Of a stretch of DNA of 64,000 nucleotides, positions 15,929-23,852 are shown in pieces. Numbering within the stretch: the stretch's first letter is position 1; every line of letters starts with the position of its first letter. A program made the translations under genes and the position numbers. The stretch spans positions 3,758,501-3,822,500 of the forward strand of contig NZ_CP020083.1 of assembly GCF_003431825.1 (NCBI RefSeq), in the 5' to 3' direction. The stretch is from Blastomonas fulva. Lineage in GTDB: Bacteria; Pseudomonadota; Alphaproteobacteria; Sphingomonadales; Sphingomonadaceae. The notes under the pieces are model-generated. The model did no database searches and was not told the DNA's origin. It saw nothing but the letters and a program-made list of their open reading frames with translations.

Positions 15929-18097
15929 TCAATAGGCTACGCTGACCCGCAGCCCGTAGGTCCGCGGCTCTCCGACACGTCCTACGATGCCCGAGGCGAA
16001 GCTTGCGGTGCTGGTGACATATTCCTTGTCGGCCAGGTTGCGGCCGAACACCATCACGCGAAAGCCGCTGTCGCCAAAGTCATAGCCCAGGCTGGCGTTG
16101 ATCAGACCATAAGGCGACTGCTGGTCGAGCCCGACATTGCCTGCCGTGAAGAACTGGCGGCCGCGGTGGCTGTATTCCGCGCGTCCGATGATCGAGCCGT
16201 TGCCGACGGGAAGATCGAGATCGACGAACGCCGAATAGGCCCATTTCGGCGCAAGGTTGAGCCGGTTGCCCGAAGCATCGAACACCACGTTGCCGGGTGC
16301 GAGCGCGGTGGTGTAGTTCTTGTACACGGCATCGAGATACGCAAGGTTAGCGCCGATCTGGATGCCCCGCACCGGCCGAATCAGCGATTCGATCTCGACC
16401 CCGTCGACGGTCGCATCGGACGCATTGGTGATATCGATCACCCCCGGCGTCAGAAACGCCTGCACCTGAAGGTTGGTGTAGTCATAGTGGAACACGGTGC
16501 CGTTGAGGCGCCACAGCCGGTCAAACAGCTCGAGCTTCACGCCCGCTTCATAGCTCCACAGCGTTTCGGGATCGAAGCCCTGGTTGACGTTGCGGCTGGC
16601 GAAATTGAATCCGCCGGACTTGAACCCCTTGGTCGCCGAAGCATAGAGCAGCACGTCATCCATCGGCCGGAACTCGATGCCGATCTTGGGGGTCCAGGCC
16701 GAATACACGTCGCGCAGCTGATAGGTTTCGGGAAAGCCCGGGCGGAACCCGCCGGTGGTCACGAAGAACTGGCTGGCGGTCTGGTCGAAGCGCTTGCGCT
16801 CGCGGGTATAGCGCGCGCCTGCGGTGAGGCTGAGCCGGTCGGTCAGCGCGTAGCTGGCCTGCACAAAGCCTGCGAGGGCTGCAGTTTCGATGACGGGCGC
16901 GAAATTGGCCCGTACGTTTGCGGCGAAGGTGGTGACCGACGAGTTCACCTGGATGTTCTCGTCGAAATAATAGACGCCCAGGATATACGACAGGTCGCCC
17001 AGCGTGCCCGACAGGTTCAGCTCCTGCGAAAACTGGCGCTGGCCTTCGAACTGGTCGGTGCGCCGCACGTTAAGCGCGGTTCCGTCGGTATCGCCGACCT
17101 GCTGCAGGCGGTTGGTGCGATATCCGGTCAGCGAGCGAAGCGTTGCACCGCCCAGATCGTAACTGAGGTCTCCCGAGACGCCCCATTGGGTGCGGTCGGA
17201 CCCCGAGCGGATGTTGAGCGCGACGGTGCGGAAATCGCCGAGCACGCTGTTGGCAACCGGATCATTGGTTGGCTGGAGCATCTTGACATAGCCGCCGAGC
17301 GCATCGTCCGAATGGAGGTAATCGGCCCGCAGCACGAGGTCGAGACGGCTGTCGGGGGTGAAGCGCAACTGCACCCGGCCACCCACGGTATCCTCATCGT
17401 CGATATCGCCGACCCCTGCGACCGCATTGTCCAGAAATCCGTCACGCTTCGAGCGCAGCACCGAGAACGACGCTGCGATCTTGCCCGGGACCACCGGTCC
17501 GCTGACATAGCCTTCGGCGCGCATGAAATCGTAATTGCCATAAGTGAGCTGCGCACGGGCGCGCATCACATCGTCGGGCTTGCGGCTGATGACGTTGATC
17601 GTGCCGCCGACCGAGTTGCGACCGTACAGCGTGCCCTGCGGACCGCGCAGAACCTCGATACGCTCGACGTCGAGGAAGTTGCTCAGATAGCTGCCGGGCC
17701 GCGCCAGGTAGATGCCGTCGACATGCATCGTCGACGATGGGTCGGATCCGCCAAACACGTTGTTCGAACCGACGCCGCGGATATAGACCTGCGAGAAGGT
17801 GGCGTTCTGGGTGACCTGAAGCCCCGGCGCCAGCGACACCAGGTCGCGGATGTCCTTGATCCCGGCGCGGTCGAGCGTTTCGGCGCTGACCGCGGTCACC
17901 GCCAGCGGGGTATCCTGCAGCCGGGTTTCGCCGGTGCGGGTCGCGGTGACGATGATCTCGTCGTCATAGCCCGATGGAGCAGCTTCCGGCGCGGGATCGG
18001 CGCTGGCGGCTTGCTGGGCGAACGCAGCGGGCGATGCGATGGTGATCGCGATTGCGATTGCAGATGCTCCCCGCATCGATGCGAATTGGCTGACCAT
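15929..18097 (-). CDS. TonB-dependent receptor, first gene of the leftward operon
   Basis: A 722-residue outer-membrane receptor. The signal peptide ends near residue 28 (PAAFAQQ), and a TonB-box-like DEIIVTATR is at residues 46-54. The plug domain follows with LQVTQNATF, VYIRGVGSN, VEVLRGPQGTLYGRNSVGG-type features (here IEVLRGPQGT) and IS-RKP. The C-terminus reads GEPRTYGLRVSVAY, ending in an aromatic residue as usual for beta barrels. ATG 18097 has AAAAGGGGA just before it. Two ATCGTCGACGAT-type palindromes lie 88-152 bases upstream, so it probably answers to the adjacent GntR. The ligand is unknown. Confidence 0.93.
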   Translation of the reverse strand: MVSQFASMRGASAIAIAITIASPAAFAQQAASADPAPEAAPSGYDDEIIVTATRTGETRLQDTPLAVTAVSAETLDRAGIKDIRDLVSLAPGLQVTQNATFSQVYIRGVGSNNVFGGSDPSSTMHVDGIYLARPGSYLSNFLDVERIEVLRGPQGTLYGRNSVGGTINVISRKPDDVMRARAQLTYGNYDFMRAEGYVSGPVVPGKIAASFSVLRSKRDGFLDNAVAGVGDIDDEDTVGGRVQLRFTPDSRLDLVLRADYLHSDDALGGYVKMLQPTNDPVANSVLGDFRTVALNIRSGSDRTQWGVSGDLSYDLGGATLRSLTGYRTNRLQQVGDTDGTALNVRRTDQFEGQRQFSQELNLSGTLGDLSYILGVYYFDENIQVNSSVTTFAANVRANFAPVIETAALAGFVQASYALTDRLSLTAGARYTRERKRFDQTASQFFVTTGGFRPGFPETYQLRDVYSAWTPKIGIEFRPMDDVLLYASATKGFKSGGFNFASRNVNQGFDPETLWSYEAGVKLELFDRLWRLNGTVFHYDYTNLQVQAFLTPGVIDITNASDATVDGVEIESLIRPVRGIQIGANLAYLDAVYKNYTTALAPGNVVFDASGNRLNLAPKWAYSAFVDLDLPVGNGSIIGRAEYSHRGRQFFTAGNVGLDQQSPYGLINASLGYDFGDSGFRVMVFGRNLADKEYVTSTASFASGIVGRVGEPRTYGLRVSVAY

Positions 18098-18152
18098 GAT
18101 CGTCCCCTTTTGCTGTCCCAGGGCTGCAGCACGTTTGCCTCGCCGTGACGCA

Positions 18153-18181
18153 ATGTAGACACAGGCCAATTTGATAATCAA
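18153..18181 (-). promoter_or_regulatory. Candidate promoter of the TonB-receptor operon
   Basis: Reading leftward, TTGATT (18181-18176) and TACATT (18157-18152) are separated by 18 bases. Each matches the sigma-70 consensus at four of six positions. The near palindrome (18185-18198) ends three bases before the -35 element. This is a weak-consensus prediction by eye. Confidence 0.35.
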
Positions 18182-18184
18182 GCC

Positions 18185-18198
18185 AATCGTCGACGATT
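18185..18198. promoter_or_regulatory. GntR operator candidate O1 (upstream of TonB receptor)
   Basis: The perfect 14-bp palindrome AATCGTCGACGATT lies 88 bases upstream of the receptor start codon, next to a candidate -35 element. It shares its 12-bp core with four other sites around the gntR gene. Its centre is exactly 52 bp from O2. Confidence 0.75.
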
Positions 18199-18237
18199 TG
18201 TCATTTTTAATTCATTTCTCTGTCAAAACAGCCAATT

Positions 18238-18249
18238 ATTGTCGACGAT
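18238..18249. promoter_or_regulatory. GntR operator candidate O2
   Basis: ATTGTCGACGAT, one base different from the perfect core ATCGTCGACGAT. It lies between the gntR stop codon (18257) and O1, with its centre 52 bp from that of O1. Confidence 0.68.
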
Positions 18250-18256
18250 CCTGCCA

Positions 18257-19042
18257 TCATTCTGATGCTGGCGGCGTGAGCAGCCTGACGCACCAATCGA
18301 CATGATGCAGGATCACGGCCTCGGCGCTGCGCGAGTCGCTCTCCAGCAGGGCGTCGGTAAGTCGCTGATAATTTGTGACATATTGCGGCGCATGCCGATC
18401 GAGATCGATCGCCGCGACCAGTAGCCGGTTCCAGTATTCGATCTGCATCATCCGCATCACGAAATCGACATAGGGTTTCTGGGCGATCGCATTGGCGACA
18501 TAATGGAAGTTGTTCAGCGCCTGAAAGAAGGCCACGCCCTCGCCCGGATTGGCCGCAGCCTCGCGGATCGCCGCCATCGCCGTACGGATCAGCGCCGGGT
18601 TGTCGCCATCCTGCGCCCGGCCGGCGGCAGCCTTGAGCCCCAGAGCGGCGATCGGTGCGAGAACCTCGTACATTTCGGCAAGATCGTGCTGCTCCATCGG
18701 CCGCAGCACCGCGCCGCGATCGGGCAGCAATTCGACCAGCCCCTGGCCGGCGAGCACCGCCAACGCCTCGCGCACCGGCGCGCGGCTCAGATCGAGCTGC
18801 TGCGCCACCTCAGCAGCGATGATCCGGCTGCCCGGCGCCAGCTCTCCTCGGTCCATCGCGGCCATTAGCGTCTGATAGACGCGCTCGACGAGAGACATCT
18901 TCAGCTCACCCCCTGCAGTGACCTTGGATGCGCCGAACGGCCTTACGGGCACTTTCGGTTCGGTCGCGCGCGATGTCTTCGACACTGCCTTGCGCCTTGC
19001 AGGCGACTTGGCCTTCGGATCCTCTGCTTTGCTCTTGCTCAC
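18257..19042 (-). CDS. GntR family transcriptional regulator, FadR/FCD subfamily
   Basis: A 261-residue protein. About 45 Lys/Arg/Ala-rich residues precede a winged helix-turn-helix (roughly 48-115) with the FadR-type helix LSRAPVREALAVLAGQGLVE. An all-helical FCD effector domain follows (roughly 125-255). FCD domains bind small organic acids through a metal. MatR, which controls malonate genes in rhizobia, belongs to this subfamily, and here the gene lies between a malonyl-CoA module and a degradative operon. The start is GTG at 19042 with AGGGA 8-12 bases ahead. A palindromic site 16 bases upstream of the GTG suggests autorepression. Confidence 0.9.
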   Translation of the reverse strand: MSKSKAEDPKAKSPARRKAVSKTSRATEPKVPVRPFGASKVTAGGELKMSLVERVYQTLMAAMDRGELAPGSRIIAAEVAQQLDLSRAPVREALAVLAGQGLVELLPDRGAVLRPMEQHDLAEMYEVLAPIAALGLKAAAGRAQDGDNPALIRTAMAAIREAAANPGEGVAFFQALNNFHYVANAIAQKPYVDFVMRMMQIEYWNRLLVAAIDLDRHAPQYVTNYQRLTDALLESDSRSAEAVILHHVDWCVRLLTPPASE

Positions 19043-19057
19043 TGGCTGTCCCTGTAG

Positions 19058-19069
19058 ATTGTCGACGAT
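19058..19069. promoter_or_regulatory. GntR operator candidate O3 (gntR leader)
   Basis: ATTGTCGACGAT, with matching flanking G and C, lies 16 bases upstream of the gntR GTG start. That position would block transcription or ribosome access, as expected for negative autoregulation. Confidence 0.7.
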
Positions 19070-19132
19070 CTCTCCTCGTAACCCAGCTAGGGCGCAACCG
19101 CCAGCACCCGTCGACCATAGCTATTTTTACGG

Positions 19133-19146
19133 TATCGTCGACGATA
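19133..19146. promoter_or_regulatory. GntR operator candidate O4
   Basis: TATCGTCGACGATA is a perfect 14-bp palindrome in the divergent region between gntR and the malonyl-CoA synthetase gene. Its centre is exactly 52 bp from that of O5 and 76 bp from O3. Confidence 0.75.
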
Positions 19147-19184
19147 AAGCCTTTTATAGCCAAATATACGGCTATTGTGACTTT

Positions 19185-19198
19185 TATCGTCGACGATA
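19185..19198. promoter_or_regulatory. GntR operator candidate O5 (upstream of malonyl-CoA synthetase)
   Basis: TATCGTCGACGATA is identical to O4, so with O4 it forms a direct pair 52 bp apart. It ends 13 bases before a TTGACA -35 candidate, leaving the core promoter free and allowing an activating role. Confidence 0.75.
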
Positions 19199-19211
19199 CC
19201 GGCTGGATCGG

Positions 19212-19241
19212 TTGACACAAACCGCCTTTCGCGCCTAGCCT
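19212..19241 (+). promoter_or_regulatory. Candidate promoter of the malonate operon
   Basis: A perfect TTGACA at 19212-19217 and a weak TAGCCT at 19236-19241 are separated by 18 bases. The start codon at 19306 then leaves a leader of about 60 bases. The prediction is by eye. Confidence 0.45.
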
Positions 19242-19305
19242 GTCATCTCAGTTGGCGCTCCGCCAGCCGGACAATGCCATTTACGTGACAGGAGCCAGCA
19301 GGCCT

Positions 19306-20805
19306 ATGACCGAGAACACTCTCACCGGATCGCTGGCGGTGGCGTTCGACCAGGCCGCCGATCGGGTTCTCATCGCGCAGGGCGACCGCACGCTTACCGG
19401 AGCGCAACTGCGCCAAGCCATGGACGCCATCGCTGGGCGGCTGATGAGCCTCGGCGTCGCACCGGGCGACCGGGTGGCGGTGCAGGCCCCAAAGTCGATC
19501 GATCTCGTGCTGCTCTATCTGGGTTGCCTGCGCCTCGGCGCGGTCTATCTTCCGCTCAACGATGCCTATCGGCCCGATGAAATCGGATATTTTCTGGCCG
19601 ACGCCGAGCCGGCGCTGTTCATTTGCGCACCCGACGCCGCAGACGGGCTCCACCAATCGGGCTGCCTGCCCGGAACGGTCACCCTTCGCACCTTGGGCGC
19701 GGATGGCGCAGGCACCTGGCAGGCGGTCGAGCCATCGCAGGCCGGGCTGCCGCCTCTCCCCGCCTCGCCCGACGACCTTGCCGCCATCGTCTACACTTCG
19801 GGCACCACAGGCCGCTCGAAGGGCGCGATGATCAGCCAGGGCAATCTGCTCGCCAACGCCCGCGATCTGGCTGCGGTGTGGGGCATCACCGCTGACGACA
19901 CGCTGCTGCACGCGCTGCCGCTCTACCATATCCACGGGCTGTTCGTGGCATTGCACCCCTTGCTCCTGGCGGGAGCGCGGATCGACCTGATGCCCAGCTT
20001 CGATCCTGACGCGGTGCTCGCCCGGCTGGCGACGACCACGGTGTTCATGGGCGTACCCACTTATTACACCCGGCTGCTCGCCACCCAGGGTCTCGACCGC
20101 GATACCGCACGCCATGTCCGGCTGTTCGTCAGCGGATCGGCGCCGCTGACCCCCGCCACCTTCCAGGCGTTTGCCGAGCGCACCGGTCGCAGCATTCTCG
20201 AGCGCTATGGCATGACCGAATGCGGCATCATCTGCTCCAACCCGCTCGACGGGCCGCGGATCGCCGGTGCCGTCGGGCATCCCCTGCCCGGCTACCACGT
20301 GCGCATCGCCGACAATGCCGAAACAGGCGTGCTCGAGGTCAAGGGCGCGAGCCTGTTTTCGGGCTATTGGCAGATGCCCGAAAAGACCCGCGAGGAATTT
20401 CGCGATGACGGCTATTTCAGCACCGGCGATATCGCCACGATCGATGTCGGAGGGGTCGTGCGGATCGTCGGCCGGGACAAGGACATGATCATCTCGGGCG
20501 GGCTGAACATCTACCCGGTCGAGATCGAGACGCTGATCGAGCGGATGGACGAGATTGCCGAGGTTGCCGTGATCGGCGTCCCCCATGCCGATTTCGGCGA
20601 AGCCGTGGTTGCTGTCGCCTGCCTCAAGACGGGCATCTCGATCGAGCCCGAGCTCATCGTCGAGCGCCTGCGCCCACAGCTTGCCGGCTTCAAGCTTCCC
20701 AAGGGGATCGAATTCGTCCCCGCCCTTCCCCGCAATGCGATGGGCAAGGTGCAGAAGGCCGAGTTGCGGCGGCTCCACGCAGATCGATTCAGCGCATGCG
20801 GCTGA
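19306..20805 (+). CDS. matB: Malonyl-CoA synthetase (MatB-like, AMP-forming)
   Basis: A 499-residue ANL-superfamily ligase. The phosphate-binding motif YTSGTTGRSKG is at residues 163-173, followed by LPLYHIHGLFVA, the acyl-site loop GVPTYYTRLL, adenine motif ERYGMTECG, YFSTGDI, and the C-terminal hinge GRDKDMIISGGLNIYP. The catalytic Lys is in NAMGKVQKAEL. YHIHGL and GVPTYYTRL are characteristic of MatB, which makes malonyl-CoA from malonate, ATP and CoA. ATG 19306 is preceded by GGAG. Its stop overlaps the decarboxylase gene by 10 bases, which strengthens the malonate assignment. Confidence 0.88.
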   Translation: MTENTLTGSLAVAFDQAADRVLIAQGDRTLTGAQLRQAMDAIAGRLMSLGVAPGDRVAVQAPKSIDLVLLYLGCLRLGAVYLPLNDAYRPDEIGYFLADAEPALFICAPDAADGLHQSGCLPGTVTLRTLGADGAGTWQAVEPSQAGLPPLPASPDDLAAIVYTSGTTGRSKGAMISQGNLLANARDLAAVWGITADDTLLHALPLYHIHGLFVALHPLLLAGARIDLMPSFDPDAVLARLATTTVFMGVPTYYTRLLATQGLDRDTARHVRLFVSGSAPLTPATFQAFAERTGRSILERYGMTECGIICSNPLDGPRIAGAVGHPLPGYHVRIADNAETGVLEVKGASLFSGYWQMPEKTREEFRDDGYFSTGDIATIDVGGVVRIVGRDKDMIISGGLNIYPVEIETLIERMDEIAEVAVIGVPHADFGEAVVAVACLKTGISIEPELIVERLRPQLAGFKLPKGIEFVPALPRNAMGKVQKAELRRLHADRFSACG

Positions 20806-22085
20806 ATGTGCCTTTCCTGCCCAGAAAGGCCGCGCATCGCGATCCGCTCGGCGAAGCGCAGCGGCTCTCGCTGGGCCTGCTCGAAAGCTGTGGCGAGACG
20901 CAGGGGACGCTGACGGCGACCAGGCTCGCTGCGGCGCTGGCGTCGCTCGACGACGAGACCGCACAGGCCTATGACCTGTGGCTGGTCGACCAGCTCGGCC
21001 CCGATGCTGCGATGCTCGGCGCCAGCATCGAACGATGGCTGGAACGGCCAGACGCCGCGCATGCCGCACAGCTCACCCGCAGCGCCGAACCCCGCCGCCA
21101 GGAGCTGCTGCGGCGGGTCAACACCGCGCCATGCGGCACCCGCCATCTGGTCGACTGGCGCGCGCGCCTGCTGCGCCAGCTTGCGCAGTGCCCGGCGCTG
21201 GCACCGCTCGAGGCGGACCTCAGGCACCTGCTGGCGTCCTGGTTCAACCGGGGTTTCCTGACGCTCAGACCGATCACCTGGGACAGCCCGGCACGGCTGC
21301 TCGAACGGCTGATCGCGCATGAGGCGGTGCACAATATCGCAGGCTGGTCCGATCTGCGCGGGCGCCTGGAGGGCGACAGGCGCTGTTACGGCTTTTTCCA
21401 CCCGGCGCTGCCCGACACACCGCTGATCTTCGTCGAGGTCGCGCTGACCGACCATGTCAGCGAGGCCATCGCTCCGCTGCTCGACCACCCCTCAAGCCGC
21501 ACCGCGCCCGACCGGCCGAGCACCGCGATCTTCTATTCGATCAGCAATTGCGAGCCCGGGCTGCGCGGGCTGCAGTTCGGCAATTTCCTGATCAAGCAGA
21601 TCGTGGCCGACCTGAAGGCCGAGTTTCCCACGCTCACTACGTTTGCGACGCTGTCTCCGATACCCGGCCTGGTGCGCTGGCTCGATGCCGGCGGCCGCAG
21701 CCTCTCGCGCGAGGGCGACGATCCCCGGCGGCTATGCGCGCTGTATCTCACCGGGTCCGCGCCCGACGGCACCCCCGGCAGGCCGCGCGACCCGGTGGCC
21801 GCATTCCATCTCGGCAACGGCGCAGAACTCTGGCGGATCAACCCGCACGCCGATGTCTCGCCCAAGGGCATCGCGCAGAGCGAAGGCATGATGGTCAATT
21901 ATGTCTATCGCGAGCAGGATCTGGTGGCCAACCACGAACGCTTCGCACAGCACGGCCATGTTGCGCGCTCGCGCGAGGTCGCCGCGCTGATCGACGGGCC
22001 CGCTGCCTCGCCATGGCGCTGGACGCTCCCCTGGGGCCATGCGCACCGCCTTTCACACCCGCAGGAGAAGCAGCCATGCCAATGA
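20796..22085 (+). CDS. matA: Malonyl-CoA decarboxylase (MatA-like)
   Basis: A 429-residue protein with the malonyl-CoA decarboxylase C-terminal domain. Present are HEAVHNIAGWSDLRGRLEGD, RCYGFFHPALPDTPLIFVEVAL, SISNCEPGLRGLQFGNFLIK, and FATLSPIPG (given here as separate segments). These cover the GNAT-like fold with the conserved catalytic Ser and His region. The product is acetyl-CoA from malonyl-CoA. N-terminal helices (residues 1-150) match the oligomerisation domain. The gene overlaps matB by 10 bases and the thioesterase by 10, so the three are translated as one operon. Confidence 0.9.
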   Translation: MRLNVPFLPRKAAHRDPLGEAQRLSLGLLESCGETQGTLTATRLAAALASLDDETAQAYDLWLVDQLGPDAAMLGASIERWLERPDAAHAAQLTRSAEPRRQELLRRVNTAPCGTRHLVDWRARLLRQLAQCPALAPLEADLRHLLASWFNRGFLTLRPITWDSPARLLERLIAHEAVHNIAGWSDLRGRLEGDRRCYGFFHPALPDTPLIFVEVALTDHVSEAIAPLLDHPSSRTAPDRPSTAIFYSISNCEPGLRGLQFGNFLIKQIVADLKAEFPTLTTFATLSPIPGLVRWLDAGGRSLSREGDDPRRLCALYLTGSAPDGTPGRPRDPVAAFHLGNGAELWRINPHADVSPKGIAQSEGMMVNYVYREQDLVANHERFAQHGHVARSREVAALIDGPAASPWRWTLPWGHAHRLSHPQEKQPCQ

Positions 22086-22489
22086 TCGAAACCCACCGCG
22101 CCGTGGCGTTCCCCTGGCTGTGCGACCAGATGGGGCACCTCACCACCTTTCGCTATGTCGAGATGTTCGATGTCGCATCCTATCATCTGATGCACGCATT
22201 GGGCGACCGGCCCGCAGGACAAAACGCCGAACTCGGCTGGGCTGATGTCAACCACACGATCGACTACAAGGCCGAGGTCGCTATCGGCGCTCTGCTGCTG
22301 ATCCGCAGCGGCGTTGTCCGCACCGGGCGCAGCTCGATCGTCACCCGGCACGTCATGACCGATCCCGATGCCACCATCGAGCACGCCATCCTTACCGCGA
22401 CCACGGTGCGCTTCGACCTGGTCGCGCGCAAATCGGCGCCCTTGCCCGAAGCCATTCTCGCAGGGTGCGAGGCGCTGACGATCGCGTAA
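22076..22489 (+). CDS. Hot-dog thioesterase, 4-hydroxybenzoyl-CoA thioesterase type
   Basis: A 137-residue protein with the 4HBT active-site pattern CDQMGHLTTFRY: Asp17, then Gly20-His21. The following segments (VNHTIDYKAEVAIGALL) fit a single hot-dog domain. Such enzymes release free acids from acyl-CoA. Located after malonyl-CoA synthetase and decarboxylase, it might act on a malonyl-CoA-derived or alternative acyl-CoA to rescue CoA; the substrate is unknown. The ATG lies 10 bases inside the decarboxylase gene. It is the last gene of this unit; the next gene starts about 160 bases on. Confidence 0.82.
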   Translation: MPMIETHRAVAFPWLCDQMGHLTTFRYVEMFDVASYHLMHALGDRPAGQNAELGWADVNHTIDYKAEVAIGALLLIRSGVVRTGRSSIVTRHVMTDPDATIEHAILTATTVRFDLVARKSAPLPEAILAGCEALTIA

Positions 22490-22647
22490 CCGACAATGAG
22501 CTGCCCGGTCGCGCTTGATGCGGCCCGCGTCCGATGGGCGCTCGACATGCCGTGCGTCTCGGCACCCCCGGGCAAATGTGTTTGCCGGGCCTCTGCATCC
22601 TTTCCCCAGCGGCAACGTTGGATGCAGTGATCAAGAGGGGATATCAT

Positions 22648-23715
22648 TTGAAAGCTGCATATATTTTCGCCAGCCTGCTCGTTCTGGGCGGTTGCGATTC
22701 CGCGCCCGAGGCGGCGCCCGCGCGTGAGGCCAGAGCGCAGCCTGCGCCGAAAGCGGCGCCTTTGGATTTCGTTGACGCCCAAAAGCAGGTGCCTGCCTAT
22801 TCCGAAACGCCCGTGCTTCGCGCCCAGGTCATCCTTGATCACCTGGGGTTCTCGCCGGGCGTGATCGATGGCGAAGAAGGTCAGTCCTATTTCGCCGCCT
22901 TGCGCGGATTTCAGACGGCGAATGACATCGCCGAGACCGGGAAGCTGGACGAAGCGACGCTTGCCAGGCTGGACCAGTGGCGTGATGTCCGTGCTACCCG
23001 CGTTGTGGTGATCCCCGAACGGTTCGCATCAGGGCCGTTCATTTCCGATTTTCCTGCCAGCGCTGCAGACCAGGCGAAGCTGGACCAGCTTGGATACAAG
23101 AATCTGATCGAGGCCCTGGCCGAGCGGTTCCACACCACGCCTGAAGTGATCACGGCGATGAACCCCAACATGACGTCCATGGCAGCGGGGACCGCGATCC
23201 GGGTGCCGAACATTCCAAACGCCAAGAGTGCGTTTTCGGGAGAAGACCCGCGTGGTTGGGGCGAGACGCTTGCAAGCCTTGGCGTGCCGGCCGATCAGCC
23301 GCTGGCCGACCGGGTGGTGGTGGACAAGTCCGATGGCGTGCTCAGGGTGTTTGACGGCGACGACAAGCTGATCGCGCAGTTTCCAGCGACGATGGGCAGC
23401 AGCAAGGACCCGCTGCCGATCGGGGAATGGAAGATCCAGGGTGTCAGTCGCAACCCGGATTTCCATTACAATCCCAAGCTGTTCTGGGACGTGAGCAACG
23501 ACAAGGCCGCACAACAGCTCAAACCGGGGCCCAACAGCCCGGTCGGCGTGGTCTGGATCGATCTCAACAAGCCGCATTACGGCATACACGGCACCAGCGA
23601 GCCGCATACGATCGGGCGCGCCGAAAGCCATGGCTGCATCCGGCTGACCAACTGGGATGCCGCCAGGCTCGCGCAGATGGTCAAGCCCGGAACCCCCGCG
23701 ACGCTTCAGGAATAG
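22648..23715 (+). CDS. L,D-transpeptidase lipoprotein with peptidoglycan-binding domain
   Basis: A 355-residue protein starting at TTG 22648, 8-12 bases after AGAGGGG. The N-terminus has a lipobox (LLVLGGC, Cys at residue 15-16), so it is probably anchored in a membrane. A PG_binding_1-like domain (LDHLGFSPGVIDGEEG, residues 50-105) and a LysM-like stretch (ALAERFHTTPEVITAMNPNM) follow. A C-terminal YkuD domain has HGTSEPHTIGRAESHGCIRL with catalytic Cys330. It would form 3-3 cross-links in peptidoglycan or attach proteins to it. A GTG at 22627 is an alternative start. Confidence 0.85.
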   Translation: MKAAYIFASLLVLGGCDSAPEAAPAREARAQPAPKAAPLDFVDAQKQVPAYSETPVLRAQVILDHLGFSPGVIDGEEGQSYFAALRGFQTANDIAETGKLDEATLARLDQWRDVRATRVVVIPERFASGPFISDFPASAADQAKLDQLGYKNLIEALAERFHTTPEVITAMNPNMTSMAAGTAIRVPNIPNAKSAFSGEDPRGWGETLASLGVPADQPLADRVVVDKSDGVLRVFDGDDKLIAQFPATMGSSKDPLPIGEWKIQGVSRNPDFHYNPKLFWDVSNDKAAQQLKPGPNSPVGVVWIDLNKPHYGIHGTSEPHTIGRAESHGCIRLTNWDAARLAQMVKPGTPATLQE

Positions 23716-23852
23716 GCATTTCGCCCGATGCTCCGGGCCGGGATTTGTCGGCATACCCATCCCGCCCCACCGCAAGTATCGGGTACCGGGCACAATGCAG
23801 GAACTGCGCGGTTGCGCAGGCGTAAGGCTGCCAGCGACGAGCAGGAACCAAC

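Noticed and set aside
16166..18148. A 660-codon rightward frame opposite the TonB receptor
   Set aside because: Antisense shadow; composition rich in Arg, His and Asp, no domain, and it ignores the receptor's conserved box and plug.
19243..21069. A 608-codon leftward frame opposite the malonyl-CoA synthetase gene
   Set aside because: Antisense shadow lacking motifs, while the synthetase has all ANL family motifs.
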